NCBI GenBank assembly: GCA_958295875.1
Contig: OY282379.1
Coordinates: 1,860,001 to 1,924,000 of the forward strand
Source: an uncultured Pseudomonadales bacterium
GTDB taxonomy: Bacteria; Pseudomonadota; Gammaproteobacteria; Pseudomonadales; Azotimanducaceae
Reading direction: 5' to 3'
DNA: 64,000 nt
The notes beneath the pieces are model-generated. The model made no database searches, was not told the DNA's origin, and worked only from the letters and a program-made list of their open reading frames with translations. Shown in pieces: positions 51,641-59,771 of the stretch (its first letter is position 1; every line of letters starts with the position of its first letter). The position numbers were made by a program, and so were the translations under genes.

Positions 51641-52441
51641 CTAGGAAGCCGCCCGTGCCGCCTCTTCGCGCGCCGCCCGCACCTTCCCGCTGTCTTGGTT
51701 GAAGAGCAGCTCGCGGCGGGCTTTCTCCTCCGCCTCGGTGAGTTCGCGCTGGCCCCACTCGCGATGGGCGCGGAAGCCCCGGTCCACGGCCGGGCGGGCG
51801 CGCAGCTGATCCACCCAACGCTTCAGGTGCGGGCAGTTCTCCCACATCTCTTCGCCGAGCATGCGGCCGATGAGCATCGCCCACGGCCAGCTGATGATGT
51901 CCGCAATGCTGTATTCCGCGCCAGCCAGGTATTCATTGGCGGAAAGCTGCGCATCCATCACGCCGGAGAGCCGGTCCACTTCGCCGACGAAGCGCTTTTC
52001 CCCATAGGTCAGCATCTTCGGGTCTTCAACGATGTTGCGGGCGTAGTTCTTGAAGTGGTTGGCGTTGCCCATCATCGGCCCCAGGTTCGCCATCTGCCAA
52101 TGCACCCATTGCAAAACGCGGTAGCGCCCAGCCACGTCCTTCGGCAGAAACTTGCCCGTCTTTTCCGCCAAGTACTCCAGAATCGCGCCGGATTCGAAGA
52201 TGGCCAATGGCTCGCCGCCGCCCAACGGCTCGTCGTCCACGATCGCCGGCATCCGGTTGTTCGGGCTGATGCGCAGGAACTCGGGCTTGAACTGATCGCC
52301 ACCGCCGATGTCCACGGGAATCGCCCGGTAATCCAGGCCGCACTCTTCAAGCATGATGGTGGCCTTCCAGCCGTTCGGGGTGGGCCAGTAGTAGAGGTCG
52401 ATCAAGGTGGGCTCCTTTGCGGGGTCGTCGAAGGCGGGCAT
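51641..52441 (-). CDS. glutathione S-transferase (copy A of a duplicated gene)
   Basis: A 266-residue glutathione transferase of the YghU/Ure2p-like group: LIDLYYWPTPNGWKATIMLE, KPEFLRISPNNRMPAIVDDE and IFESGAILEYLAEKTG form the thioredoxin domain, with the helical domain from about residue 105. Its first 251 residues differ at only about 11 positions from the N-terminus of the fusion protein at 57931-59691. After the shared NQDS the two sequences part, and this one ends within 15 residues. ATG at 52441 with GAGG eight bases upstream. It is divergent from the IorAB-like genes and precedes the histidine phosphatase. Confidence 0.9.
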   Translation of the reverse strand: MPAFDDPAKEPTLIDLYYWPTPNGWKATIMLEECGLDYRAIPVDIGGGDQFKPEFLRISPNNRMPAIVDDEPLGGGEPLAIFESGAILEYLAEKTGKFLPKDVAGRYRVLQWVHWQMANLGPMMGNANHFKNYARNIVEDPKMLTYGEKRFVGEVDRLSGVMDAQLSANEYLAGAEYSIADIISWPWAMLIGRMLGEEMWENCPHLKRWVDQLRARPAVDRGFRAHREWGQRELTEAEEKARRELLFNQDSGKVRAAREEAARAAS

Positions 52442-52455
52442 GTTAACGCCTCGCC
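51671..52455 (-). repeat. GST direct repeat, copy A
   Basis: About 785 bp that recur at 58921-59705 in the same orientation, with no insertion or deletion by eye (constant offset of 7250) and long identical stretches. It includes most of the GST coding sequence and about 14 bases upstream of its ATG. Confidence 0.85.
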
Positions 52456-52507
52456 GCCATTGGAGTAACCTTGGCCGCGATTGACGGCGTAGGGAGTGGC
52501 AAAGCGC

Positions 52508-52963
52508 ATGGCTGTGGAATTGATGGTGAACGGCTCGCGGCGGCGGCTGGAAGCCCCCGAAGACACGCCGCTCCTGTGGGCGCTGCGGGACGACCTTGGC
52601 CTCACCGGCACCAAATTCGGCTGCGGTCGGGCGCTCTGCGGCGCCTGCACGGTGCGGGTGGAAGGCGTGGCCACGCGCTCCTGCCAAACGCCCATTGGCG
52701 GCGTCCAAGGCAAGGCCATCGCCACCATCGAAGGCTTGCGCGAGAGCCATCCGGCCTTGGTTGAAGCGTGGGTGGCGAACAACGTGCCGCAGTGCGGCTA
52801 TTGCCAAGCGGGGCAACTCATGTCCGCCGCCGCGTTGCTGGACGGCAACCCGACGCCCACGGACGCCGACATCGACGCGGCCATGTCCGGCAACATCTGC
52901 CGCTGCGGTACCTACGGGCGCATCCGCGCCGCGATCAAGCAAGTTGCGGAGGGTGCAGCATGA
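52508..52963 (+). CDS. 2Fe-2S subunit of a molybdenum hydroxylase (IorA/CoxS-like)
   Basis: A 151-residue protein with two 2Fe-2S clusters. The plant-type site is in [17 protein letters not shown] with a later Cys in RSCQTP. The second is the CGYCQAGQ and [12 protein letters not shown] pair. Size and order fit the small subunit of isoquinoline 1-oxidoreductase and other aldehyde/xanthine oxidase-type enzymes. It passes electrons from the Mo centre. Its stop overlaps the start of the large-subunit gene (ATGA, 52960-52963). The ATG at 52508 is preceded by GGAG at 11 bases; a GTG at 52496 overlaps that site. No FAD subunit is adjacent, as in IorAB enzymes. Confidence 0.9.
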   Translation: MAVELMVNGSRRRLEAPEDTPLLWALRDDLGLTGTKFGCGRALCGACTVRVEGVATRSCQTPIGGVQGKAIATIEGLRESHPALVEAWVANNVPQCGYCQAGQLMSAAALLDGNPTPTDADIDAAMSGNICRCGTYGRIRAAIKQVAEGAA

Positions 52964-55188
52964 TCCGTCCTCAAACCCAGGCGTTCGCCGCCACCCATGG
53001 CCGAGGTGCGCCGGCAAACCTGTCGCGGCGGCGCTTCATGCAGGGCAGCACGGCCCTCGTGCTCGGAGCGGCGACGCCGATGCTCGGCGCCGCGGCCGGC
53101 GCCAACCGCGACGCGCAAGCCACCCTCGCGCCCAATGTCTTCCTCGCCATCGATGGCGACGGCGGCGTGACGATCACCGCCAGCCGTTCCGAAATGGGGC
53201 AAGGCGTGCGCACCGCGCTGGCGCAGATCGTCGCTGATGAGCTGGAGGCCGATTGGGGCGCCATCACTGTCGCGCAAGCCGTTGGAGACCCGGTTTACGG
53301 AGACCAGAACACGGACGGTTCACAGAGCATTCGCTTGCTCTTCGACACGTTGCGCCAAGCCGGCGCCGCGGCGCGCGAGATGCTGTGCGAGGCCGCCGCC
53401 CAGGAATGGGGCGTGCCGGCCGCCGAATGCGACGCCGCGGAACACGCCGTGCGCCACCAGCCATCCGGCCGCACGCTCGGCTACGCGCAGTTGGTTCCGG
53501 CTGCCGCGGACTTGCCGGTGCCGGCGAACCCGCCGCTCAAGAGCCGGGCGGACTATCGCTACATCGGCAAGGGACAAGTCCATGTGGACGCAAACGATGT
53601 GGTGGATGGCCAGGCCGCCTTCGGCATGGACGTGACGCTGCCGAACATGGCTCATGCCGTGATCGTGCGCCCGCCAGTGCTGGGCGCCACGGTTGCGAGT
53701 TTCACCGAGCCGCCGGCGCAACCTGGGCTCATCGGCGTGGAGACATTGGATGGCGTGGGGTTGGGCGGTATGTTCCAGCCCCTGGGCGGGGTCGCGGTGA
53801 TCGCAGACCGCACTTGGACGGCCATCAAGATCGCTGATGCGTTGCAGGTGGAGTGGGGCGAGAGCCCCCATGACGGCTTTGACAGCACGACCCTTGCCGG
53901 GCAGTTGCGCGAGCTGGTGCGCGCCGATGGCGAGCGCATGTTCGACCAAGGCGACGTGGAAGCGTCGTTCGCCGCGGACGGCCAAGACGTCGAGGCGCTC
54001 TACGAGACGGCCTTTCTTTCCCACGCGCCGATGGAACCGCCCTGTGCGCTGGCGAACGTCACGGCTACCGGCTGCGAGGTTTGGGCGCCGGTGCAGGATC
54101 CACAATCCACGCGCGGCTTGGTGGCGCAGCAGCTTGGGCTGGACCCGGCCCAAGTGACGGTGCGCGTCACGCTGCTCGGCGGCGCGTTCGGGCGTAAATC
54201 CAAGCCAGACTTCGTGCTGGAAGCGGTGGAGCTCTCGAAGCGCCTGGCGCGGCCCATTCGCGTCACCTGGCGGCGCGAGGACGACATCCGGCACGACTAC
54301 TACCATGCCGCCAGTGCCCAATACCACAGGGCGAAGCTGGACGCCGAAGGCCGCCCAACGGCGTGGCTGCAACGCACGGCGTTCCCCTCCATCCAAACCA
54401 CGTTCAACAAGGCGGCGGTGGCGCCGGCGGGGTGGGAGCTGGAAATGGGCTTCTCCAACTTGCCGTTTCGCGTGCCGAATCAGCGCTTTGAGTATGCCGG
54501 CGTCGAGCCGGGCGTGCGCATCGGCTGGCTGCGCAGCGTGTGCAACATCTTCCACTCGTTCTCCAGCAACGTGTTCATTGACGAACTGGCGGCGGCAGCA
54601 GGGCAAGACCCGATCGCCTACCGGCTCGCATTGTTGGGCGAATCCGGCGCGTTGGAAGTGCCCGGAACGCAGCCGCCAGAAGGCCACGCGCTGGACTTGG
54701 GGCGGCTGAGACACGTGATCGAACGCGCTCGCGACGTTTCCGATTGGAACGCCGCCCGTGCGGCGGGGCGCTCCTTGGGCTTCGCCGTCCACCACAGCTT
54801 CCGCTCCTATGTGGCTGCGGTGGTGGAGGTGCAGGAAGACGCCGGCACCCTCAGTGCGGAACGTGTGCATGTGGTGCTCGATTGCGGCACCTACATCAAT
54901 CCAGACACCTGCCGGGCGCAGATGGAAGGCGCGGTGGTGTTTGGCCTCTCCATCGCCATGCGCGGCGAAATCACCATGCGCGACGGGCGGGTGCAGCAGG
55001 ACAACTTCGACGGCTATCCGGTGCTGCGCATGGGCGAAAGCCCAGACATCACGGTGGAATTGGTGGCTTCGGACGCGCTGCCCGCCGGCGTCGGCGAACC
55101 AGGCGTGCCGCCAGTGCCGCCAGCGTTCGTGAACGCCGTGTTCGCCGCGACCGGAAACCGCCACCGCACACTGCCAGTGCGGGCTTGA
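52960..55188 (+). CDS. molybdopterin-binding subunit of a molybdenum hydroxylase (IorB-like)
   Basis: A 742-residue large subunit of the isoquinoline 1-oxidoreductase type. A twin-arginine signal ([19 protein letters not shown]) shows export of the folded enzyme. Landmarks are [60 protein letters not shown] and, near the C-terminus, [18 protein letters not shown], which carries the catalytic Glu. It would hydroxylate an aromatic heterocycle or aldehyde using water as oxygen source. Coupled by ATGA to the 2Fe-2S subunit. A maturation factor (XdhC-like) and a cytochrome partner are not in the neighbourhood. An open frame above 52960 lies over the small subunit gene. Confidence 0.9.
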   Translation: MIRPQTQAFAATHGRGAPANLSRRRFMQGSTALVLGAATPMLGAAAGANRDAQATLAPNVFLAIDGDGGVTITASRSEMGQGVRTALAQIVADELEADWGAITVAQAVGDPVYGDQNTDGSQSIRLLFDTLRQAGAAAREMLCEAAAQEWGVPAAECDAAEHAVRHQPSGRTLGYAQLVPAAADLPVPANPPLKSRADYRYIGKGQVHVDANDVVDGQAAFGMDVTLPNMAHAVIVRPPVLGATVASFTEPPAQPGLIGVETLDGVGLGGMFQPLGGVAVIADRTWTAIKIADALQVEWGESPHDGFDSTTLAGQLRELVRADGERMFDQGDVEASFAADGQDVEALYETAFLSHAPMEPPCALANVTATGCEVWAPVQDPQSTRGLVAQQLGLDPAQVTVRVTLLGGAFGRKSKPDFVLEAVELSKRLARPIRVTWRREDDIRHDYYHAASAQYHRAKLDAEGRPTAWLQRTAFPSIQTTFNKAAVAPAGWELEMGFSNLPFRVPNQRFEYAGVEPGVRIGWLRSVCNIFHSFSSNVFIDELAAAAGQDPIAYRLALLGESGALEVPGTQPPEGHALDLGRLRHVIERARDVSDWNAARAAGRSLGFAVHHSFRSYVAAVVEVQEDAGTLSAERVHVVLDCGTYINPDTCRAQMEGAVVFGLSIAMRGEITMRDGRVQQDNFDGYPVLRMGESPDITVELVASDALPAGVGEPGVPPVPPAFVNAVFAATGNRHRTLPVRA

Positions 55189-55251
55189 TCGGAGCTCCTT
55201 GGGCACGGTGCCGTCCAGAAGGTGCTGATCCCTTTCACTGGGCGCGAACCA

Positions 55252-55273
55252 CCTTCATCTGAAGGCGTATACT
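55252..55273 (+). promoter_or_regulatory. -10 element and operator-like palindrome before the PIN-partner gene
   Basis: A perfect palindrome CCTTCA-TC-TGAAGG (55252-55265) lies directly before TATACT (55268-55273), a five-of-six -10 box. No good -35 is visible. A dyad in the spacer just before the -10 box is the usual place for a repressor site of a self-regulated operon. The genes at 55319 and 56106 lie downstream. Confidence 0.4.
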
Positions 55274-55318
55274 CATGATCGCGCTCGCCCATGCGGCCAC
55301 GCGGTGAATCTGACGCCA

Positions 55319-56101
55319 ATGGACGAAACGACCGCTGCCCAACATGTTGGATTCAGCCTCTCCGAGGACGCTGTCTCTCTGAGCACCTTCACCTCCGCAG
55401 CAGATTCGCTTGCGAAGCTGCTTGGCGCACTCGAAGCGTCCATCGCAGATACACAGCTTCTAGATTGGCAAATCCAGGACTTGAGTGTCGGCAGCGCCAA
55501 TCTCTCGATCAGACCAAGCGTCCTCAACGACCTGGGCAGCAGCGTAATCTCTTCGGCCCTCGATGGGCTTGCCTTGGTGGAGGGCGCTCCGATGCGTCCT
55601 CCTCACTTCAGTGATGCCGCGCTTAGGTCGGCGAAGTCTCTCGTCAGCGCAACGAAGGACGGCGCCGGACGCTTGGCGGTCTTCGGCAAGTGCAACGGCG
55701 CCGTGGTTCGGCGCGTAACCGTCTCGAAACGCCTTACTGCACATGTGGACGAGCTGATCGGCTTCTCGTCCGTCGCTATGGGTTCGCTGGAGGGCACCCT
55801 TGAAGCCATGACCATTCATGGCTCTATAACGTTCAGCATTTATGACGCCATAACTGATCGCAGGACGCAGTGCAACTGCAGCCGAAAAATGCTCAACTTC
55901 GCTATGAAGCACTTTGGTGAACGAGTGTCTGTGAGCGGCGAAATCAGGTTCAACGTTCAGGGAGAGCCAACGGCGATGGGAGTTGACGAGATCCGGCCGC
56001 TGGGTGTTGGGCCGCTTCCTCAGCCCGAGGACATGCATGGTATTTTTTCGGACGACCCAGTCGACATCGATGAATGGTCTCGATTTGTAAGAGAAGACTA
56101 G
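55319..56101 (+). CDS. unknown protein encoded with a PIN-domain gene
   Basis: A 260-residue protein that I cannot assign. It begins with DETTAAQHVGFSLSEDA, is helical over residues 20-110, then forms mixed beta segments such as GRLAVFGKCNGAVVRRVTVS, TIHGSITFSIYDAITDRRTQ and VSVSGEIRFNVQGEPTAMGV. It ends with a short acidic tail DDPVDIDEWSRFVRED. No helix-turn-helix of the usual antitoxins is obvious. The PIN-domain gene starts five bases after its stop, so they form an operon. The acidic tail could dock on the partner, as many antitoxin C-termini do; this is inference. ATG at 55319 or GTG at 55304. The region is clearly less GC-rich than the genes on either side. Confidence 0.62.
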   Translation: MDETTAAQHVGFSLSEDAVSLSTFTSAADSLAKLLGALEASIADTQLLDWQIQDLSVGSANLSIRPSVLNDLGSSVISSALDGLALVEGAPMRPPHFSDAALRSAKSLVSATKDGAGRLAVFGKCNGAVVRRVTVSKRLTAHVDELIGFSSVAMGSLEGTLEAMTIHGSITFSIYDAITDRRTQCNCSRKMLNFAMKHFGERVSVSGEIRFNVQGEPTAMGVDEIRPLGVGPLPQPEDMHGIFSDDPVDIDEWSRFVRED

Positions 56102-56105
56102 ATGA

Positions 56106-56573
56106 ATGGTCTCTCGCAAACCCAAAATTAGGCGATACTGGGATGCTACCTGTTTTCTCGCGTTGCTCAACGGCGAAGAAGACGCGGAGGTGTGTGAGCG
56201 TATTCTCAATGACGCAAAGCGGTTAGCCACCGAAATCTGCGTATCGCCAATGGTCCAAATTGAAGTTGTACGGCCCAAGAGCGCTCCTAGACCGCTTGCC
56301 GTGGAATCGCGCGAGAGAATCCGCGCCTTCTTCGAGAATGACTATATCAAGTGGCGGATAATCGATCGCAAGATATCCAACGACGCCCAGAAGCTTTGTT
56401 GGGACCATCCGCTCCATCCCAGAGACGCGGTACATTTGGCTGTGGCGCTTGACTTGGAGTGTGATCTGCTAGAGACGGCCGATAAGAACCTATTGAACCT
56501 AGATCAACAAGTCCTGCCCAGCGCACTTAGGATCTGTAGGCCAGGGACGATAGGGCAAGCGACGCTATTCTGA
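56106..56573 (+). CDS. PIN-domain protein
   Basis: A 155-residue protein with a PIN-type nuclease core: D13 in RRYWDATCFLALL, E53 in VQIEVV, D107 in HPRDAVHLAVALDLECD and D126 in LLETADKNLL. This set of four acids is that of VapC-like ribonucleases that cleave tRNA or rRNA. It is slightly longer than typical VapC. The 260-residue unknown protein lies five bases upstream. If this is a toxin, that protein is the natural antitoxin candidate, though far larger than VapB. Composition is less GC-rich than the flanks. Confidence 0.78.
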   Translation: MVSRKPKIRRYWDATCFLALLNGEEDAEVCERILNDAKRLATEICVSPMVQIEVVRPKSAPRPLAVESRERIRAFFENDYIKWRIIDRKISNDAQKLCWDHPLHPRDAVHLAVALDLECDLLETADKNLLNLDQQVLPSALRICRPGTIGQATLF

Positions 56574-56584
56574 AAAGGCGACCC

Positions 56585-56824
56585 GTCGGAGGGCTTCTGT
56601 ACGGGCGCATGACGCCAGAGGCCGTTAGTGATGGCGATACCGACTACCGCAACCCGCTGCTCGCGGAAATCATTGCCAACCTTGGTTTTGCGCAACGTTT
56701 TGGGCTTGGCATTCCCTTGGCCAACCGGGCGCTCACGGACAACGGCAACCCGCCCCCAGAGTTCGGCTTCCTGCCAGAGCTTGTGACGGTGACGGTGCGA
56801 GCGCGGCGCGACCCTCGCACATGA
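56585..56824 (+). pseudogene. C-terminal remnant of an AlbA/HATPase_c_4-type ATP-binding protein
   Basis: The frame from GGLLYGRMTPEAVSDGDTDY through RNPLLAEIIANLGFAQRFGL and NGNPPPEFGF is the C-terminal end of the helicase-like ATP-binding proteins that have an AlbA_2 N-terminus and a HATPase_c_4 domain. The normal protein has some 400 residues before this point, and none of it is found upstream, where the PIN gene ends 12 bases away. No ribosome site precedes the ATG at 56609. I read this as the remnant left by a deletion or replacement. Confidence 0.68.
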
Positions 56825-56875
56825 AAAGGGAATCACATACTTGGTTGCCCAACCATCTCGCGGTTGAGCGCGGGG

Positions 56876-57034
56876 CTATCGCTCTAGCCCGCGTGGCCGC
56901 CGCGTTTCCGGCCGGCGCTTGGCTCCGCCATGCATCAGCGCCTTGGCGACCTGCTCCCGTGTCGCGTCGGCGATCCGCAAGTCCTTCTGGTCAGGAGAGC
57001 GTTTCCATGTCTCGCCTTTCTTCCGTCGCGCCAT
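56876..57034 (-). CDS. conserved-looking 52-residue basic protein
   Basis: A small protein: MARRKKGETWKRSP, then DLRIADATREQVAKALMHGG and a basic Arg/Pro tail. The IADATREQVAKAL core resembles the small accessory proteins with an (I/V)xDATPEQVAxAL helix found near bacterial mobile or defence genes; this is recognised by eye. The ATG at 57034 has GGGGGA six bases upstream, which supports real translation. It is divergent from the gene at 57075, with only 40 bases between the two starts. The function is unknown. Confidence 0.58.
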   Translation of the reverse strand: MARRKKGETWKRSPDQKDLRIADATREQVAKALMHGGAKRRPETRRPRGLER

Positions 57035-57074
57035 GTCGGTTCCCCCACATCGCTTCCCGTGGTACGCTGTCGCC

Positions 57075-57761
57075 ATGATCATACAAAGCACAGACGGTAG
57101 ATCACTCAAGACGTTGGAGGACTGGTCGCTCCGTAAGCGTAACCACTGGAAACGTGGGCGCAGCGCGTATGAGGTGGCGAACTTCATCGTCAACCGAAAT
57201 GGTGCAGACAAGCTCGAACGAAAGGTCTCCGAGGTGCTCGGCGGCACCGTTCAGTTCGACAAGATCACGCCTGAGTACGTAGTGCCATTCGACAAACAAC
57301 GTGGCCAGGGCAGAGTCCATGATCTCGGGATTTGGGGCGCAACCTCGTCCGGAGACAGCCTGTTCGTAGGCGTGGAAGCAAAGGTCGACGAGCCGTTCGG
57401 CCCGATCATCGCAGACGAGTGGAAAAAGCGAACCGTTGGAAAAGAAGCCCGCATACGCCAACTGTGCGACCGGTTCCCGGGAATCAGCGTAGACAGCAAA
57501 ATCCGCTACCAGCTCATGTACGCTGCGGCGGGAACCGTGTGCGAGCGCGCCAAGGTCTCGGTGTTCTACATAGTGGTATTCGTGACGGACTGCTACGACC
57601 CAAAGGAAGGCAAAAAAAACTACAATGACTACATGGAGTTCATTCGCCGTGCCGGCGGAGACCGCACTGCCCGCAATGTCATCGGCCCAACGTGCCACAG
57701 GCTTGATCTAGCCGGCAGGCGCCTCATCACCATCTACGACCACGTCTGCGAAGGGGACTAG
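57075..57761 (+). CDS. unknown protein, possibly PD-(D/E)xK nuclease-like
   Basis: A 228-residue protein. D83 in VHDLGIWG is followed about 18 residues later by E101-x-K103 in LFVGVEAKVDEPFG, the layout of a PD-(D/E)xK nuclease. The remainder includes EARIRQLCDRFPGI and a beta strand VSVFYIVVFVTDCYD. It recalls the DUF6946-type proteins, but the family name is from memory. The ATG at 57075 is chosen because the upstream frame lies over the divergent small gene. Composition is less GC-rich than the flanks. A defence role is possible given the island around it, but not shown. Confidence 0.6.
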   Translation: MIIQSTDGRSLKTLEDWSLRKRNHWKRGRSAYEVANFIVNRNGADKLERKVSEVLGGTVQFDKITPEYVVPFDKQRGQGRVHDLGIWGATSSGDSLFVGVEAKVDEPFGPIIADEWKKRTVGKEARIRQLCDRFPGISVDSKIRYQLMYAAAGTVCERAKVSVFYIVVFVTDCYDPKEGKKNYNDYMEFIRRAGGDRTARNVIGPTCHRLDLAGRRLITIYDHVCEGD

Positions 57762-57930
57762 CGGCCCGACGCTGCCCGTCGGCGGTCGCTCTGTCACCAC
57801 TACCCTATCGCACCCGCCTCCCTCAATTCAGGGGCGACCGTAACAGGTTGGGCAACAAAGTATGTAATTCCCCATGAAAAAGCATCGCCGTTTTCAACAA
57901 CAGAAGTGGCATCGGCAAGACTTCGCACCG

Positions 57931-59691
57931 CTACCAGCGTTCCGGAAGCTGCGTGAAGTGGGCAGCGGCGGTCGTCGCCGGCGAGATGTCGTCCAAGCCG
58001 AAGCGCTGCAATAGGTCGTTGTAGCGTTGAATGGCCTCGTCGCGGCGAATGCTTGACGTTTCTCTGTACGCCGCCAAGCTGCGGGCGTGAACATCAGGCC
58101 CACGACCGATCCGGCCGACGCCGGCCCAAGAATCGAACAACGAGCCGATGTCAATGGCCACCCCTCCTCGCTGCTTAATCCAATGGCAATAGATCTTGCC
58201 GAAGGCCCCGGCGCCCACGAGGAACAGGGCGCCCGGGAACGGAACGGTGAGTTCTTCGTGTAGTTGGCGGTAGCCGTCGGGATAGTGCATGGTCTCTATT
58301 GGGCCGGGCTGGTCGATGTCGAAGTCGGTGAAGTGCGTCATGTCTTCGCCGCGCACGCCATACCACCGGGTTGCGCGGATGCCGAACAGCGCCTGTAGGT
58401 CTTCGGCAATGTTCCGACAGGAAATCAAGCCCAGGAAGCTCGCACCCTGAAGCAGCGGACGATAGAGCAGCGCATACTGCAATAGCCGAGTGAGAGCCGA
58501 ATAAGTCACTAACGTGGACGCGCTTCGCAGGTTGAACGCCTCGATGGCTTGGGATACTGCCCGGAAGGTGCGATAGACCATCTGCTTTGGGCGCGGCAGG
58601 CCCACGATGTCTGCATCTTTCACCGCGGCCCTCAGCGCATCGACTAGCTGGCGGACGTCGGCCTCCGCGACGTCCTTTGTCCGAATCCATCTCAGCAGGT
58701 ACTCATCCACATCGCGTCGATTCGTAATCTCCGGGTAGCCGAGGACAACACCTTCGCCATCGCCAAGGCGAAGCACGGAACAGGGCGTTCCCTGATCCAT
58801 CCGTCGCTTCACTTCCAAGAAAACCTGGAACGCGTCGAGCCAAGCCTCCGTGCCGGCAAGTTCGACTTTGCGCCGGGTGTCCGCTTGGCGCTTTGCGACC
58901 GTCTGGGCTGCGGCTTTGCGCGCCGCCTGCACCCCCTCGCTGTCTTGGTTGAAGAGCAGCTCGCGGCGGGCTTTTTCCTCCGCCTCGGTGAGTTCGCGCT
59001 GGCCCCATTCGCGATGGGCGCGGAAGCCCCGGTCCACGGCCGGGCGGGCGCGCAGCTGATCCACCCAACGCTTCAGGTGCGGGCAGTTCTCCCACATCTC
59101 TTCGCCGAGCATGCGGCCGATGAGCATCGCCCACGGCCAGCTGATGATGTCCGCAATGCTGTATTCGGCGCCGGCCAAGTATTCATTGGCGGACAGCTGG
59201 GCGTCCATCACGCCGGAGAGCCGGTCCACCTCGCCGACGAAGCGCTTTTCCCCATAGGCCAGCATCTTCGGGTCGTCAACGATGTTGCGGGCGTAGTTCT
59301 TGAAGTGGTTGGCGTTGCCCATCATCGGCCCTAGGTTCGCCATCTGCCAATGCACCCACTGCAAGACGCGGTAGCGCCCGGCGACGTCCTTGGGCAGGAA
59401 CTTGCCTGTCCTTTCCGCCAGGTACTCCAGAATGGCGCCGGATTCGAAGATGGCCAACGGCTCGCCGCCGCCCAACGGCTCGTCGTCCACGATCGCCGGC
59501 ATCCGGTTGTTCGGGCTGATGCGCAGGAACTCCGGCTTGAATTGGTCGCCGCGGCCGATGTCCACGGGGATCACGCGGTACTTCAGGCCGCACTCCTCCA
59601 GCATGATGGTGGCCTTCCAGCCATTCGGGGTGGGCCAGTAGTGGAGGTCGATCAAGGTGGCCTCCTTTGCGGGGCCGCTGAAAGCGGACAT
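57931..59691 (-). CDS. GST-GT-D fusion protein (copy B of the duplicated GST)
   Basis: A 586-residue fusion. Residues 1-251 are a complete glutathione transferase, about 96 percent identical by eye to the protein at 51641-52441, up to NQDS. A charged helical linker (about residues 252-285, AARKAAAQTVAKRQADTRRK) follows. From there to the end is a GT-D-fold glycosyltransferase-like domain: SVLRLGDGEGVVLGYPE (residues 305-321), DADIVGLPRPKQ, FLGLISCRNIAEDLQALFGI and FLVGAGAFGKIYCHWIKQ with GVAIDIGSLFDSWAGVGR. GT-D domains act in glycan addition to surface proteins. I know of no functional reason to join them with GST. The fusion is in frame with no stop at the junction. ATG at 59691. Confidence 0.85.
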   Translation of the reverse strand: MSAFSGPAKEATLIDLHYWPTPNGWKATIMLEECGLKYRVIPVDIGRGDQFKPEFLRISPNNRMPAIVDDEPLGGGEPLAIFESGAILEYLAERTGKFLPKDVAGRYRVLQWVHWQMANLGPMMGNANHFKNYARNIVDDPKMLAYGEKRFVGEVDRLSGVMDAQLSANEYLAGAEYSIADIISWPWAMLIGRMLGEEMWENCPHLKRWVDQLRARPAVDRGFRAHREWGQRELTEAEEKARRELLFNQDSEGVQAARKAAAQTVAKRQADTRRKVELAGTEAWLDAFQVFLEVKRRMDQGTPCSVLRLGDGEGVVLGYPEITNRRDVDEYLLRWIRTKDVAEADVRQLVDALRAAVKDADIVGLPRPKQMVYRTFRAVSQAIEAFNLRSASTLVTYSALTRLLQYALLYRPLLQGASFLGLISCRNIAEDLQALFGIRATRWYGVRGEDMTHFTDFDIDQPGPIETMHYPDGYRQLHEELTVPFPGALFLVGAGAFGKIYCHWIKQRGGVAIDIGSLFDSWAGVGRIGRGPDVHARSLAAYRETSSIRRDEAIQRYNDLLQRFGLDDISPATTAAAHFTQLPERW

Positions 59692-59705
59692 GGTAACGCC
59701 CCGCC
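58921..59705 (-). repeat. GST direct repeat, copy B
   Basis: The partner of the repeat at 51671-52455, same orientation. The similarity stops at the left end where the GT-D-fusion linker begins and at the right end about 14 bases before the ATG. The two copies lie 6.5 kb apart. Confidence 0.85.
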
Positions 59706-59771
59706 ATCGTTCGACTCGCCTTGGCACAAGCGTGGGGTACACTCCGATTCGAGCAGCCGCGAGGGGCAACG

